Source: Rostratula benghalensis
Taxonomy: Eukaryota > Chordata > Aves > Charadriiformes > Rostratulidae
Assembly: GCA_013399305.1 (NCBI GenBank)
Contig: VXAI01000384.1
Coordinates: 186,001-250,000 of the forward strand
Length of the DNA: 64,000 nucleotides
Direction of reading: 5' to 3'
The notes beneath the pieces are model-generated. The model was not told the origin of the DNA. It did no database searches and was given only the letters and a program-made list of their open reading frames with translations. Both the position numbers and the translations under genes were made by a program. Numbering within the stretch: position 1 is the first letter of the stretch; every line of letters starts with the position of its first letter. This document shows positions 34,501 to 42,524 of the stretch, piece by piece.

Positions 34501-37219
34501 CTATTTAGCAAGAGCTAAACTGGGGCCTCTTCAAAGCAAAAAAAAAATATAAAAAATCAGATGTTCTTCATGAGAGAAATGATTTCTTATTTATTCAACT
34601 TCTCATTTTATAGGGAGCCACAGCTCTTTTGAGGAACACTTATAAGTTTAAATGAAGTCCCTCGGCTGTCTTCCTTCTTGCTTTTGGGCCCACAAAAGAA
34701 AAGTTGATTTTTTTTTTAATTAACCCAGAATTGTGCATCATATTTTGAGACAACAAAAAAGGATAAAAAGGTAAACATACGCATAGAGATTAGCTCAGTT
34801 CTCCTAAGACTAGGCCAACCTCCCCTACTGCCTGCCTACACCACTCTCCACACAGGCACAGGAATAGCTTCAAGTACATAGTCAAATTCTTTCTCCCTTT
34901 TCAGAGCTATAGGCCCAGTGCACACCAAGCTGCCCACAGACTGTCAGGGTAGAGCACAAGGGAAGAGAACAGCTTCTTGCAGATATGAAATGAGGTATGG
35001 ACAGAGACAGAAGTTCCTCCTCCTCCTCCAGCTGCAAGCATCTTAACCTGAACTGCATCTCAAGTTCTTCAGAAATCTGGATGTTACACATTCACTACTT
35101 CTATTTTGGATCACCACAGAAGAAAAACAGAGGTCCTCAACTTCAACATGGTATTGGATTTACAGAGTAGCTTGCTGTTAGTTTTGTGCAAACTTCATAG
35201 AATCGTCTAGGTTAGAAGGGACCTTTAAGATCATCTAGTCCAATTGTCAACCTAACTGACAAAAAAACATCACTAACCATGTCCCTGAGCACCACGTCAA
35301 CCTGTCTTTTGAATACTTCCAGGGATAGTACCTCAACCATTTCCCTGGGCAGTCCATTCCAACGCTTCATAACCCTTTCCATGTAAAAATTGTTCCTAAT
35401 ATCCAACCTGAATCTCCCCTGGTGCAACTCGAGGCCATTCCTCTTGTCCTATCACCTGTGACTTGGGAGAAGAGACCAAGCCCCACCTCTCTACAACCTC
35501 CTTTCAGGTAGTTGTAGAGAATGGCGAGGTCTCCCCTCAGTGTCCCTTTCTCTCAGTGAATGACCTCTATTTTCAGTGAATACAACCAAAGAAAAATCAG
35601 AGCCTAAGAAGTGTTCATCTGAGAAAAGCACCACATTATAGAATTCTAGTTGCCTAGAGATCATTATTAGCAAAAGCATAATTTCCTTAGTCTTTAAAAC
35701 TCCCACCAAGCCACCTACATTCCTGAAAATCGAGCTTCTGGAATTAGGTATCTAAATTTCTTCTCCTGCCCCCTCATGCCCAAGTTTTCTTTCCCACCCT
35801 TTTCTCCTTCCATCCATGAGATATCAAATACTCATATTGGCCTGAACATACCATCCCCTAAAATGGCATGGGGAGCAGTTTACATCTCTTTAAAACTGTT
35901 CACAGTCTGTATCTTTTTCCACTTGGGTCGTGTTTCAGAGACTTTTCTCGAGACCCCAGAGAATGACAAGCTAGGTGTCATTTTTAAATTAAACCTGAAA
36001 CACAATAGAAGCTGATAGCGCTACGCAGCGTCCTGTGGAGAATGAGGTGGTTGTGTACCTGACCCCTTATTTTAAGTGGATGATAAATCTTCCTCTGTTC
36101 AAGTTGTTCTCGTGATGAACACAAACTCCCATCTCACAAAAGCATTATTCTGCCACACGCAAAGCCGTGACAAACATAAGACACTGCCACCAGCATGAAG
36201 ACACCATGCAAATACCATTTGTTCAACTCAGGGGTACCTGTGGCCAAGCATGCAAATCCTAGAGTAATTCAGTTGAAAGCAGCAAAATATATGCTACATA
36301 TATGGCATGTTCTTCTTTTTCCCCTTTTATTGTGGAAAAAAAGGATTAGAATATTAGTAGTGTCTCTCAAAATCAGAACTTGGAACTGTCAGAGAACTTC
36401 CTCTGCAGAAAGCTCCTAGGACAGTGTCTTTGTCCAGTGACAACGTAACAGGAGCATATGCTTTTCTCAGCTTAGAGGGGACAGGTCTCTGAGAAATCAC
36501 TTGGGTCACTTCATCCTACCGGCTCACTGACAAACATATAATAGGTGTCCAGTTTCAAAGGGCTCACAGAACATATACTCCACAATTCCCTTCTCTTCCT
36601 CCTCCCTCCCGACCCCAGCTTGTTGCAGATCAAAAGCATCTTGCCATCAACCATAAAAAAACATTCAAGGCTCATAACTTGAGCATTCAGCCTTTTACTG
36701 TAACACACATGGGGGGAAAAAGGCACAGCTGAGGTTTCCTAAGGCTCAAGAAACTTTCCCTACTGCCTGTCCATAGAGATGGAGAGCACTGCCCATATCC
36801 TGCGCCTGAAGAATTTGTTGAACAGAAGTAGATCCTTTAGGAAAGGAGTAGTAAATTCTCTTCTGATCTATTTAGGATGTAAGTGTCTGTTAAGTAACCA
36901 TGCTCAATACTTCCCAATGAAGTTGCTACAGATTTACCCAGCAGGAAAACTTTATTAGAAATAGCAGTTGACAACAACTTTCACCTTGAAAGGAGCACGT
37001 ATTTAAAAGTTCAAGTAAATGTAAGTTTTAAGATGATTAAACCTGGTATCTATTTTGAAGCTTCTGCAAAGCCTTAATAGTGCACACAGGTGGCTGCCTT
37101 CAAAACCAATTTTATAGACATCTTTGCCATTAAAAAAAATGCCTTTCCATATAACTTCTGCAATTACTTTTGGACAGTCCAGTCCTGAATCAGTGAAGCA
37201 TATAACTTCTGGAAGCCAT
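10449..37219 (-). CDS. Gene B: unidentified multi-exon protein gene, spanning model
   Basis: This entry spans the seventeen minus-strand segments listed separately. In transcription order they are 37043-37219, 33950-33967, 30580-30633, 28135-28319, 26667-26742, 26351-26384, 25504-25684, 22353-22411, 20194-20281, 20085-20122, 18601-18710, 18211-18261, 16959-17160, 16292-16328, 14283-14353, 11823-11996 and 10449-10547. Every exit phase equals the next entry phase, with no internal stop, giving about 550 codons. That many coincident phase matches is hard to get by chance, although weak members could be replaced by others. The first coding exon is missing. The product is rich in Cys, Ser and Lys, has no transmembrane run that I would trust, and has one Lys-rich patch. 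It looks like a fast-evolving soluble protein. I do not recognise the family and assign no function. Confidence 0.6.
11823..11996 (-). CDS. Gene B, internal exon, 58 codons
   Basis: The acceptor has a long pyrimidine run (GCTCTTTTTCCCCTCTGTTAAG) and the donor is consensus (AGG|gtgagt). An alternative donor six bases upstream keeps the same phase. The exon is exactly 58 codons, phase 0 to 0. It contains the strongly protein-like segment [19 protein letters not shown] followed by [14 protein letters not shown]. The pattern is helical and amphipathic. The alternating acidic and hydrophobic residues and the perfect framing make this one of the safest exons. Confidence 0.75.
11997..14282. other. 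Intron of gene B
   Basis: This contains an A-run at 12803-12819 and a 53-bp tandem duplication at 13147-13252. Long minus-strand frames at 13774-13959 and 13978-14241 lack usable splice sites and are treated as chance. Confidence 0.5.
13147..13252. repeat. 53-bp tandem duplication
   Basis: Copy 1 is 13147-13199 and copy 2 is 13200-13252. Both begin 'gagtgctgaacaaag' and end 'tcaggttctgtac'. They differ at a single base (t/c at unit position 16), which implies a recent duplication. It lies inside a gene B intron. Confidence 0.95.
14283..14353 (-). CDS. Gene B, internal exon, 23 codons
   Basis: The acceptor (TTTAGGCATTTCTTTCATTCAG) and donor (AAAG|gtgact) are both good. The exon enters with two bases of a split codon and leaves in phase 0. 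It reads [18 protein letters not shown] and on to MDTK, and the hydrophobic IYLVILADP core looks like a buried beta strand. Another frame is also open, but only this one matches the next exon. Confidence 0.65.
14354..16291. other. Intron of gene B
   Basis: AT-rich, with short (AC)n near 15963. A minus-strand open stretch at about 16010-16190 is discussed under findings. Otherwise I see nothing definable. Confidence 0.4.
16292..16328 (-). CDS. Gene B, small exon (weak member of the chain)
   Basis: The acceptor (gtctagccttctaacag) is good, but the donor (ACAT|gtgaat) is mediocre. In the frame required by its neighbours it adds [12 protein letters not shown] in phase 0 to 1, linking 16959-17160 to 14283-14353. 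A different frame ([11 protein letters not shown]) looks more protein-like but would break the phase chain. A better linking exon may exist between 14.4 and 16.9 kb. Confidence 0.3.
16959..17160 (-). CDS. Gene B, internal exon, 67 codons
   Basis: A strong acceptor (TTTTGTTCCTTTCAG) and donor (AGAAG|gtatgg) bracket 202 bases with only one open frame. It enters with one base and leaves in phase 0. Landmarks are [18 protein letters not shown] near the start, a central [18 protein letters not shown], and a Lys-rich end ([12 protein letters not shown]) that could act as a nuclear localisation or nucleic-acid contact patch. That last point is inference from composition only. This is one of the most secure exons. 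Confidence 0.75.
17161..18210. other. Intron of gene B with a CAA/A-rich tract
   Basis: The block 17465-17582 is a purine- and A-rich tract that includes a (CAA)n run. A strong donor-like site at 17411 (AAAAAG|gtatgtaat) has an open frame above it, but its phase cannot join the adjacent exons. Otherwise it is unremarkable. Confidence 0.4.
17465..17582. repeat. A-rich, CAA-repeat low-complexity tract
   Basis: An A12 run is followed by irregular CAAA/CCAAA units, five to six CAA repeats and more AAAC-type units. The pyrimidine side faces the minus strand, so it may supply polypyrimidine sequence to that strand. Confidence 0.85.
18211..18261 (-). CDS. Gene B, internal exon, 16 codons
   Basis: The acceptor is excellent (CGTTCTTAGGTTCTTCCTCAG) and the donor is CTGG|gtgaat. 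In the frame that enters with one base it reads [16 protein letters not shown] and leaves with two bases, which matches the one-base entry of 16959-17160. A frame with phase 0 to 0 is also open, so the choice rests on the neighbours. An alternative acceptor 12 bases upstream would keep the same phase. Confidence 0.55.
18601..18710 (-). CDS. Gene B, internal exon, 36 codons
   Basis: The donor is near-consensus (ATGT|gtaagtcc) and the acceptor (CTGGTCTGGCTCCAG) is adequate. Phase 0 in and two bases out is what the flanking exons need. It reads [18 protein letters not shown] followed by a Ser/Lys-rich stretch ending GDFGSIY. A second frame is also open across the exon, so the reading depends on the phase argument. 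Confidence 0.45.
18711..20084. other. Intron of gene B
   Basis: This includes the longest plus-strand ORF without repeat origin (19085-19576, 163 codons, see findings) and a splice-like minus-strand segment at 19328-19372. Neither fits the gene model. Confidence 0.4.
20085..20122 (-). CDS. Gene B, internal exon, 12 codons
   Basis: A good acceptor (AAAACTGTGCTGTTTTAG) and donor (CCAAG|gtaaaacc) bracket 38 bases with a single open frame, [12 protein letters not shown]. It enters with two bases and leaves in phase 0. The exon is 71 bp from the previous one (20194-20281), a very short intron but still within vertebrate limits. Confidence 0.65.
20194..20281 (-). CDS. Gene B, internal exon, 29 codons
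   Basis: The acceptor is a long T-run ending CATTTTGTTATAG and the donor is TTCAG|gtacaaag. The frame used is phase 0 in and one base out: [20 protein letters not shown] then [10 protein letters not shown] hydrophobic strand-like half precedes a Pro/Ser-rich half. It joins directly to 20085-20122, with the split codon becoming GAG. Confidence 0.7.
20282..22352. other. Intron of gene B
   Basis: Overlapping minus-strand frames at 20353-20625 and 21513-21819 are long but do not chain by phase. There is an A17-18 run at 21790-21808 and a T22 run at 22101-22122. Nothing else is defined. Confidence 0.4.
22353..22411 (-). CDS. Gene B, internal exon, 19 codons
   Basis: A superb acceptor (CTAATTCCTTCTTTCCTGGCAATTACAG) and a strong donor (AAGAAG|gtagagcc) enclose 59 bases. 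Two frames contain stops and the third reads [19 protein letters not shown]. It enters with two bases, completing the one-base exit of 25504-25684, and leaves in phase 0 into 20194-20281. Confidence 0.75.
22412..25503. other. Intron of gene B
   Basis: It contains T-runs at 23493-23506 and 24557-24579 and an unexplained pair of adjacent minus-strand open frames at 24038-24514 (see findings). An excellent acceptor at 25097 leads into a Lys-rich open stretch, but no phase-compatible donor was found. Confidence 0.4.
25504..25684 (-). CDS. Gene B, internal exon, 60 codons
   Basis: The acceptor (TTATCAAATACTTATTTCAG) and the donor (AAAT|gtgagg) bracket 181 bases. Phase 0 in, one base out. It reads [20 protein letters not shown], then [20 protein letters not shown], then a Cys/Phe/Ser-rich end. 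The alternation of hydrophobic strands with a Gly-Lys-Gly turn looks like a compact beta fold, but no named motif is evident. A good internal acceptor near 25530 could allow alternative splicing. Confidence 0.7.
26351..26384 (-). CDS. Gene B, small exon, 11 codons
   Basis: The acceptor (GCTATGCTAATCTCACCGTCTAG) and donor (CCAC|gtaaaagg) enclose 34 bases. One base in and phase 0 out, reading [11 protein letters not shown]. It fits exactly between 26667-26742 (two bases out) and 25504-25684 (phase 0 in). The CxxC pair is interesting, but there is no second pair to suggest a zinc site. Confidence 0.55.
26667..26742 (-). CDS. Gene B, internal exon, 24 codons
   Basis: The acceptor (CAAGAAGTTTTTTTAG) and donor (AGAAAG|gtagttt) bracket 76 bases. 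In the frame required by 28135-28319 (one base out) it enters with two bases, reads [18 protein letters not shown] then SIKSEE, and leaves with two. It is Arg/Lys-rich and probably exposed. A phase-0 frame is open for 20 codons before a stop. Confidence 0.55.
26743..28134. other. Intron of gene B
   Basis: G/T-rich (GTTT-like) sequence at 27113-27155. Splice-like sites at 26820, 27320 and 27485 were examined and not used because their phases clash. Confidence 0.45.
28135..28319 (-). CDS. Gene B, internal exon, 61 codons
   Basis: The donor is strong (CAGCAG|gtgagaaa) and the acceptor ends TCAACTTACAG. One base in, one base out. It opens with an aromatic cluster ([14 protein letters not shown]), continues through a Cys pair (CNC) and an acidic EEKEED patch, and ends in a helical [20 protein letters not shown]. 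Three adjacent aromatic residues and low-complexity acidic residues in one frame, with good splice sites, make it a secure exon. Family unknown. Confidence 0.75.
28320..30579. other. Intron of gene B
   Basis: Two alternative microexon candidates on the minus strand were seen, 28724-28742 and 29246-29270, both with good sites. The first (frame KPDFK, two bases in and out) could join 28135-28319 directly in an alternative transcript. There is an A-run at 29121-29138 and a NotI site (gcggccgc) at 28945. Confidence 0.4.
30580..30633 (-). CDS. Gene B, small exon, 17 codons
   Basis: A strong acceptor (GTCTGTAATGTTTTTGCAG) is followed, after one base, by [17 protein letters not shown]. The donor (ATTTT|gtatta) is weak. 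Two bases out join the one-base entry of 28135-28319 to give [13 protein letters not shown], which reads naturally. A second frame is also open, so this is a moderate call. Confidence 0.45.
30929..31185 (+). repeat. GC-rich LTR-like block, left part
   Basis: The block starts 'tgtcagggcctgaaggcact', is much richer in GC than its flanks, and contains a TATA-like 'ctatttaaacc' at about 31040. Together with 32178-32330 it looks like a single older repeat, possibly a solo LTR, that was split by the CR1 insertion. I could not identify a matching right terminus or a target-site duplication, so the class is a guess. Confidence 0.35.
31186..32177 (+). mobile_element. CR1 LINE, 5'-truncated copy of about 1 kb with RT remnants
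   Basis: The translated 5' part shows CR1 reverse-transcriptase landmarks: [14 protein letters not shown], then INDLDEG, then the catalytic-type FADDTKLGG. The frame then shifts near 31530 and continues as [14 protein letters not shown] and [15 protein letters not shown] before stopping. The 3' UTR-type region follows, ending in 'aatccctgtgattctgtga', the usual CR1 end. The copy is dead (truncated and frameshifted). It sits on the plus strand within a gene B intron and is the longest element in the window. Confidence 0.93.
32178..32330 (+). repeat. GC-rich LTR-like block, right part
   Basis: Composition changes back to AT-rich at about 32330. The stretch resembles the block left of the CR1 in composition and probably belonged to the same interrupted element. 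No coding potential. Confidence 0.3.
32624..32687 (+). mobile_element. CR1 3'-end fragment
   Basis: 'ggttggactcgatctgaaag' followed by 'ccaacctagacaatttgatg' is the terminal segment of a CR1 copy, about 65 bp. It belongs to a different subfamily from the 31186-32177 copy. Confidence 0.75.
32688..33949. other. Intron of gene B, nothing defined
   Basis: AT-rich DNA with a G/A-run at 33387-33401. No splice-flanked open segments were convincing. Confidence 0.4.
33950..33967 (-). CDS. Gene B, 18-bp microexon
   Basis: Flanked by an excellent acceptor (GTGCATCTTTTTTACTCCAG) and donor (GATCAG|gtaggttc). One base in, two bases out, reading EGSLI, with the split codons on either side becoming serine. 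Microexons are easily mimicked, so this rests on the quality of both sites plus the phase fit between 37043-37219 and 30580-30633. Confidence 0.45.
33968..37042. other. Intron of gene B with one CR1 fragment
   Basis: Apart from the CR1 piece at 35197-35570, I see only a minus-strand exon-like stretch near 35045-35075 (ISEELEMQF) with a weak donor, which does not chain. Confidence 0.4.
35197..35570 (-). mobile_element. CR1 LINE 3' fragment, antisense
   Basis: The plus strand begins with the reversed CR1 end ('catagaatcgtctaggttag', 'gatcatctagtccaattg') and continues through the reversed 3' region to 'gaggtctcccctcagtgtcc'. The element therefore lies on the minus strand, co-oriented with gene B. 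Its internal frame (for example [20 protein letters not shown]) is a relic of CR1 ORF2. Confidence 0.92.
37043..37219 (-). CDS. Gene B, most upstream coding exon found, 58 codons
   Basis: The acceptor (CAAAATGTTTGTGTTTCAG) is good and the donor (ACCAG|gtttaatc) moderate. With one base in and two out, the only long open frame reads [20 protein letters not shown], then [20 protein letters not shown], then a Leu/Cys-rich end and KIDT. The alternation of strands and glycines suggests a beta-rich domain. A preceding exon must end with two bases, and I did not find it. It would lie between here and the CpG island. Confidence 0.55.
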
Positions 37220-38229
37220 CTGAAACACAAACATTTTGAAGTTCAACAGAAAAAAAAAGTTGCAGATGCAGCCCAAGCCACTCTACAGAAGGGATAATGA
37301 CAGAAAAGAAGACTGTGCAGTAGCAGCCAGGCCCAAACCACGAGAAATGGCGTGTCACATCAACAAGTATGAAAATAATGCTCAATTCTCTACCCTACAA
37401 CTGTGCCTTTATCAGGCATGTGCTCTAGCACCTTCTTGAATTAGGGTCCATAGGGTCCAAATATTTTTTTTTCCTCTCCCCTCCTACTTAAATGACAAGA
37501 TGTGTATTTTTGTTTTGAATGGTATTTTTCAATTGCTAACCAAACTTGTACTGGGTACCTACATTTCATAAACACAAACCCAGCTACTGAACATTATTTT
37601 GACTGTTCCACTCTGCAAACCAGAAAGGCTGTATGTGTACTAATAAACTCCAAAAAGTATTTGAAGATTATCATAAAAAGGCAACCTGTAGGAGACCTTT
37701 TCGAAAATAAATTTGATTTCTTTTTATTTGCTTTGTGAGCACTTGCTATTCTCAGTCATTCTGAAATCATTAAATCAGACTGGCTTTAAAAATGAAATAA
37801 AGGATTTGCAAGAGCAAATCTATTGTTAAGTCTATTGAGATAAAAGTTTTACATTCTTTTTTAGGGTATTCAGCTAAAAATATCTTGAAACAAATATTCC
37901 TTTTAGATTGCAAACACTTAAGCCCCCTTCCTTTTGTAGATACAAAGAGAAGTAAAAAAAAAAAAAAAACAAAACCAAAAAAAACCCCCAACCAAACCAA
38001 CAAATCTACAGGCAACACAGCTGGCTGATTTATTTTAATAGTCCAGCCCCAGCGAAATACAAAAAGTAAATAAACACCATAAGCGGCTGTAACATCCTAT
38101 TTTACAGCCCGTCTGATTAACCATTGCGAGTAACAGCAGCCAAAAAAAAAAAAAAAGCCCGCATCTAAAACACAGTCTTCATACCAGGGGACCGCTTTGT
38201 TTCTGTAATTCCGGGATGCTTAATTAATC
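37220..38229. other. Noncoding, between first coding exon found and the CpG island
   Basis: A-runs at 37953-37968 and 38142-38155. I searched for an initiating exon of gene B here and found none with a good ATG and donor. Confidence 0.4.
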
Positions 38230-38793
38230 TGCTGCAAAACCAAGAAGCCCAAGCCCCGCTCGGACCACCGCAGGGCAGGGCAGGGCAAGCTGCAGCGGGG
38301 CAGCCCCAACCACCACCACCCACCCCCGTCAGTGAGGAGAGGGCATCCCGTGGAGCCCCCCGCATTTCTTGATTTATTCGCACGTTTTCAGGCAGGTTAC
38401 CAGGCTTTCCTTTGTTTCGCCTCCTCCCCCAGCGACACCGAAACTGGGGGGGGACAATAAAAAAAAAAAAAGAGAGGAAGAAAGAAAGAGAAACACCCCC
38501 CCACACACAACACCCCCGCCGAGGGAGTCCCGGTGGCCGAGGGCGAAGTCCCGCCGCCCGTTGAGGAGACCCCAGCGGCCGGCGGCACCGAGCGCGCCCC
38601 AACATTCACGCCCCTCACCCAGCTGCCCTGCCCTGGCCCGGCCCGGCCCGGCTGCCCCTCCGTGCCCTACCCGCAGACCGGCCCCAAACCCGCTGCCCCC
38701 GGCAAGATGGTGCCGCTCCCCTAGGGGCGAGCGGAGGCCGGGCGGGCTCCTGCGGGGCTGCCCGCGGGCCACGAGGCGCCCGCCTCCACTCAC

Positions 38794-39050
38794 CTCCCTC
38801 AGCGCCCTGCCCGCGGGACCAGGTAGCCGCTGACCGCCGGCGCTCTACTGCTCGCCCCGGGCGAGTGGGACCAGCAACCGCCTTGCCTTCCCTTCCCTTC
38901 CCCTCCCCACCAACCCCTCCAAGGGGCCGGCGGGATGGTTGGCAGCGCGGGGGAGGCGCCGCGGGGCCCCGCCTGCAGCCCAGGGAGCCGGGGGGAGGGC
39001 GAAGCGGAGAGGGACAGCCTTTTGTCAGGGTACCCGCTCCTCTCCCTGCC
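38794..39050 (-). other. Candidate 5' (probably untranslated) exon of gene B, upstream end uncertain
   Basis: The minus-strand donor at 38794 (GGGAG|gtgagtgg) is one of the strongest in the window and lies inside the CpG island. No ATG with a fitting frame precedes it closely, so I read it as a 5' UTR exon. The right-hand boundary is a placeholder because no TATA box or defined start is visible. Confidence 0.4.
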
Positions 39051-39298
39051 CCTGGCACAAACACCCCACTACGTGCTCCCGGGGGAGGCGGCCGGAGGCC
39101 CTTTGTGTGCTGGGGCGGGGGAAGGGGAGCGCTCCTCCCCGCCCCGGCCCCTCGCTGGCACCGCTTCCCTCGAGCACCTGTAACGCCTTCGCCTCGCCCC
39201 GCCGCCGGGCGGGCGAAAACCCTGGCCACCGAGGCGGGAGCGGGGCGAGCGACCTGCGAATAGGGGGGGGCTTGCGCCTCAGCGGGGTCGGCGGCAAC

Positions 39299-39320
39299 GC
39301 CTCGCCTCGCCTCGCCTCGC
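39299..39320. repeat. (GCCTC)n short tandem repeat
   Basis: Four perfect pentamer units lie within the CpG island. Confidence 0.9.
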
Positions 39321-39580
39321 GCCCCGCCCTACCGGGCCGTTAACGGATTTGGTTTTTCTTTAAGGGAGTCGGTTCTTTGTGGCGAACTACAGGTACGGGG
39401 CGAGAGGGGGAAGGCGGGGGGGCGGCCTTCCCTGCGGGGAGCTCCGGAGCGGCTGCTTGAAGCGCCCGGAGGCGGCGGTACCTCACCCGCCTTTTGCCGC
39501 CGCCATGAGGCTGGGTTACGATGGGCAGGTGTACCCCGAGTGGGAGGAAAGAAGCCGGGGGGGTTATAGCCTTCAAGTGC

Positions 39581-39619
39581 TTTTTTGTTTGTTTGTTTGT
39601 TTGTTTGTTTGTTTGTTTT
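39581..39619. repeat. (GTTT)n microsatellite
   Basis: About eight perfect tetramer units at the right edge of the CpG island, just before a CR1 copy. Confidence 0.95.
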
Positions 39620-39667
39620 CCTAGGAGAAGCAGTTATTTCCAGAAAAGCGGTTACGACCTGTAGTCC

Positions 39668-40153
39668 CCTCACTGCAAGAAAGACATTGAGGTGCTGGTG
39701 AGTGTCCAGAGGAGAGCTACCGAGCTGGTGAGGGGTGTAGAGAGGAGAGACTGAGGGAACTGCGTATGTGTGTAGTCTGGAGGAATCTGAGAGGAGACCT
39801 CATTGCCCTCTTCAACTACCTGAGAGGACATTGTAGAGAGGTGGACATCGGCCTCTTCTTCCAAGTGAATAATGACAGGACCAGAGGAAATGGTCTGAAG
39901 TTCCAGTAGAGGAGAAGGAGGAAGATATTAGGATAGAATGGATAGTAGGAAGAATGACTTTACTGAAAGAGTGGTCAGGCACTGGAACGGCCTGGGAAGA
40001 GAGGTGGTTGAGTCACCATCCTTGGAGGTATTTAAGGCGTAGATGTGGCACTTCAGGGGATGCTCTAGTGGCTGAGATTGTTGGGGGAGTTTTGTGTGTG
40101 TGTATGGTTGGGTCTTATCTCAGGAGTCCTTTCCAACCACGAAGATTCTGTGA
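39668..40153 (+). mobile_element. CR1 LINE 3' fragment
   Basis: It follows the CR1 3' region: 'gagaggagacctcattgccc', 'caggaccagaggaaatggtc', 'gcactggaacggcctgggaa', then 'ctttccaaccacgaagattc' and 'tgtga'. It is diverged, has small deletions, and lies immediately beyond the CpG island. Confidence 0.9.
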
Positions 40154-42524
40154 GTGTTGCCTCAGCTGTCAGGGAAACTGTGGCAACTCAATATAATGGT
40201 GCAGAGGTATGGCCTGGGTGAGCAGCAGGGAAGTTTGGTAGCCTCCATTCTGGTATGTCAGTGTTTGGCTCCCAGCATTTTATTTTGCTTGCACCTGAAT
40301 TGTATAGATAGACATAACAAGCTCTTCTTGTGTTTACATCATCCGACAATTCAACAGCGAGAGGTAAATTAGACCGTTTTCCCACTATGAAAAAAGAAAA
40401 ACCAACCAACAATGGGTGTTTGCTTTCTTATTTGGTTATTGCTGAATGGTAAAAGCTTCACCTACAAGCAAAATAGTGCCCTTTGTGTGCCAGGTGTATA
40501 AACATGTGGAAAACGGGTGCTGATGAGAAGAAGGCACGTGCTTCAGGGGAAGCACCCAAGATGTGTGTGTGACTCTGAACACACAGACTTTCCCAATCAC
40601 TTCTCCTCTCAGGCAGTCAGCAGTCTTTAATGCTGCTCTACATCCTTACTCAACAGGGGTGGTTTATGTTCATGATAACTAAACCACAGGTTTCAGGAAC
40701 TAACTTTTTCAGGAAGGCTATTCCAGGACCGAGGACAAAGGGGCTTACCGCATAGTTCTTGCACCTTCTTGAGTGAGAAGCATCTGATTTTTAGATGTAT
40801 TGGATGACAGAGGTACACAGTGTACACTTGTCCTCTTAATAAACTGAAATGCTTATTCTGAAGGCCCAGGGACCCAAGGTGGTGTCAGGGACTGGCTTAC
40901 CAAAACAAGGTTTCAGTATATAGTGGCTTGTTACAGCAGCTCAACCCAAAATGCAGGTCTATTAGGACCTGAGATGTGAGTAGGTAATCAAGTCACCTTA
41001 GCAGCAGCCATGCTCTGTTCTCCATGAGATATCCTCTGCTGCAGCATGCGATGGGAAAGAGTTGACCTTGCCACACTTCGCTGCAAAACTGACGACTCTG
41101 CAGAGAGAAAGTGTGGATTCAGATAAATTACTTTTTTTTTTTAAAAAAATTCTTGTTTCCAGTGCCTGCCAAGAACATTTTCGGTATTGGTTGAAAAGAT
41201 CTGATTGGTTGTCCAGGGAAAAGGGCTAATTAATGATGACATGAAAGAGCAGAGAGGACACCTTAATTTGGAGATAACTGTCTAAAATAGCTTTGTAGCT
41301 TTGAAAGAAGAGTCTGTGAAGCACGAGGGAGACATCAATAAAATGTAGAATTTAGATTTCAGTTCTGCTTTGTGTTGCAGGCACTTTTTGATCTCTGCCC
41401 CTACAGCCAGCAGTAAACTAAACAGGGCTAGGGTTCAAACTTGTGTACGTGCTCATCAACCATCCTGTTCCCTTGGTGGTGGTGATGTCCCCAGTGTGGT
41501 TCTGTCCTATCAGTCTGGCAGTCTCTGAAGCAATCCCCAGAACAGCTTATGGGTCAGTGTGGGCCGTTGCCAGCAAACCTCCTGCATGCAGCTGGCCTAT
41601 TTCAGGAGATAAGAGAGAGTTTAGTTGTGTGCATGCAAGCTGTGTTGTGCCAGCTGGTTCCCCTGCCAAAGGACGGTTCCTGACCTGCTTTATTTGCTAG
41701 TAGAAACATGAGGTTTTTGACTTTTGCAATCCCCACTGTGCTCTGGGTCAAACCAGAACCTTAGGCGCTGACTGGTTTCCAGCAATGAGAAGTCAGACAA
41801 GAAGATGTGAGCATTTTTTGATGGAGCAGGATTTCTGCAGAAATCTTTGCTCAAAAGAAGATACAGTTGCATTGGCTAGTAGTATGAGAATTTATGGAAG
41901 AAATTAATCTTGTTACAAATAGCCTGCCTTTTGTTTCCTCACAAGTGTAATTTCTGTTGCATTAAATAAAATTAGGAAAATAACACTGGCTTTGATAAGA
42001 ATGCTGTTATTACAAGGAAAATACTCTCTTTTTCTGGCTACGCCAAGAAGCCGAAGTGAACTTCAGCAAGGGAGCAGTTAAGTTTCCAGCAAATGTCAAG
42101 AACAGATGACATTTAGGAGTTCTGAAGAAATTAATAAAGAAAGTAAGCCACCAGAGCAAATGTGTGCTTTCACATTACAACAGCTGAATGTAAAAAGGAA
42201 TGAGGTTAAGCTATCTTAAGGTAGCCATCCTAAATAGGAGGAGTAGGGTGGGATTCCTAAACCAGTGAAGTATTAAAGCCCTGGCAAAATTGTACCATGG
42301 AGCATCTCCTTTAAGTGTATGTATGTTGTATTTCTGCTGCCCTGTCAGTGTGGAAGTGCTATAAATAAATATGGGGGTAGTTTTGCTGATTATTTTTTTT
42401 TAGTATTATTTCTTTTTTATTATTTTAAACTTTTAAGCTCAAACAAAAGCTGGGATGGGAAAGCCCAGAAGGATCTAACAAATGCTGAGGTGCTGGTCAC
42501 GTTCATGTGGAAGGTGTGTTCTGC
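40154..42524. other. Intergenic DNA, nothing defined
   Basis: There are no convincing exons on either strand. An 85-codon plus-strand frame at 41443-41700 lacks splice sites. A T/A run lies at 41131-41149. Confidence 0.4.

Larger units (their letters stand above)
38230..39560. promoter_or_regulatory. Large CpG island, probable promoter of gene B, possibly bidirectional
   Basis: About 1.3 kb of very high GC with dense CpG, several GC boxes (for example ggggcggggg near 39114) and short GC-rich tandem units. It is the only such region between gene C's 3' end and gene B's first seen coding exon. On the minus strand a near-perfect donor, GGGAG|gtgagtgg, ends at 38794 and could close a 5' exon. 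On the plus strand a Kozak-like gccgccgccATGAGG lies at 39496-39510. The long ORFs on both strands (up to about 200 codons) are Pro/Gly/Arg-rich composition artefacts. Confidence 0.8.

Noticed and set aside
38165..39343. Many long ORFs (up to about 205 codons) on both strands in the CpG island
   Set aside because: GC-rich sequence has few stop codons. The products are Pro/Gly/Arg/Ala runs with no splice or domain logic, and several overlap on opposite strands.
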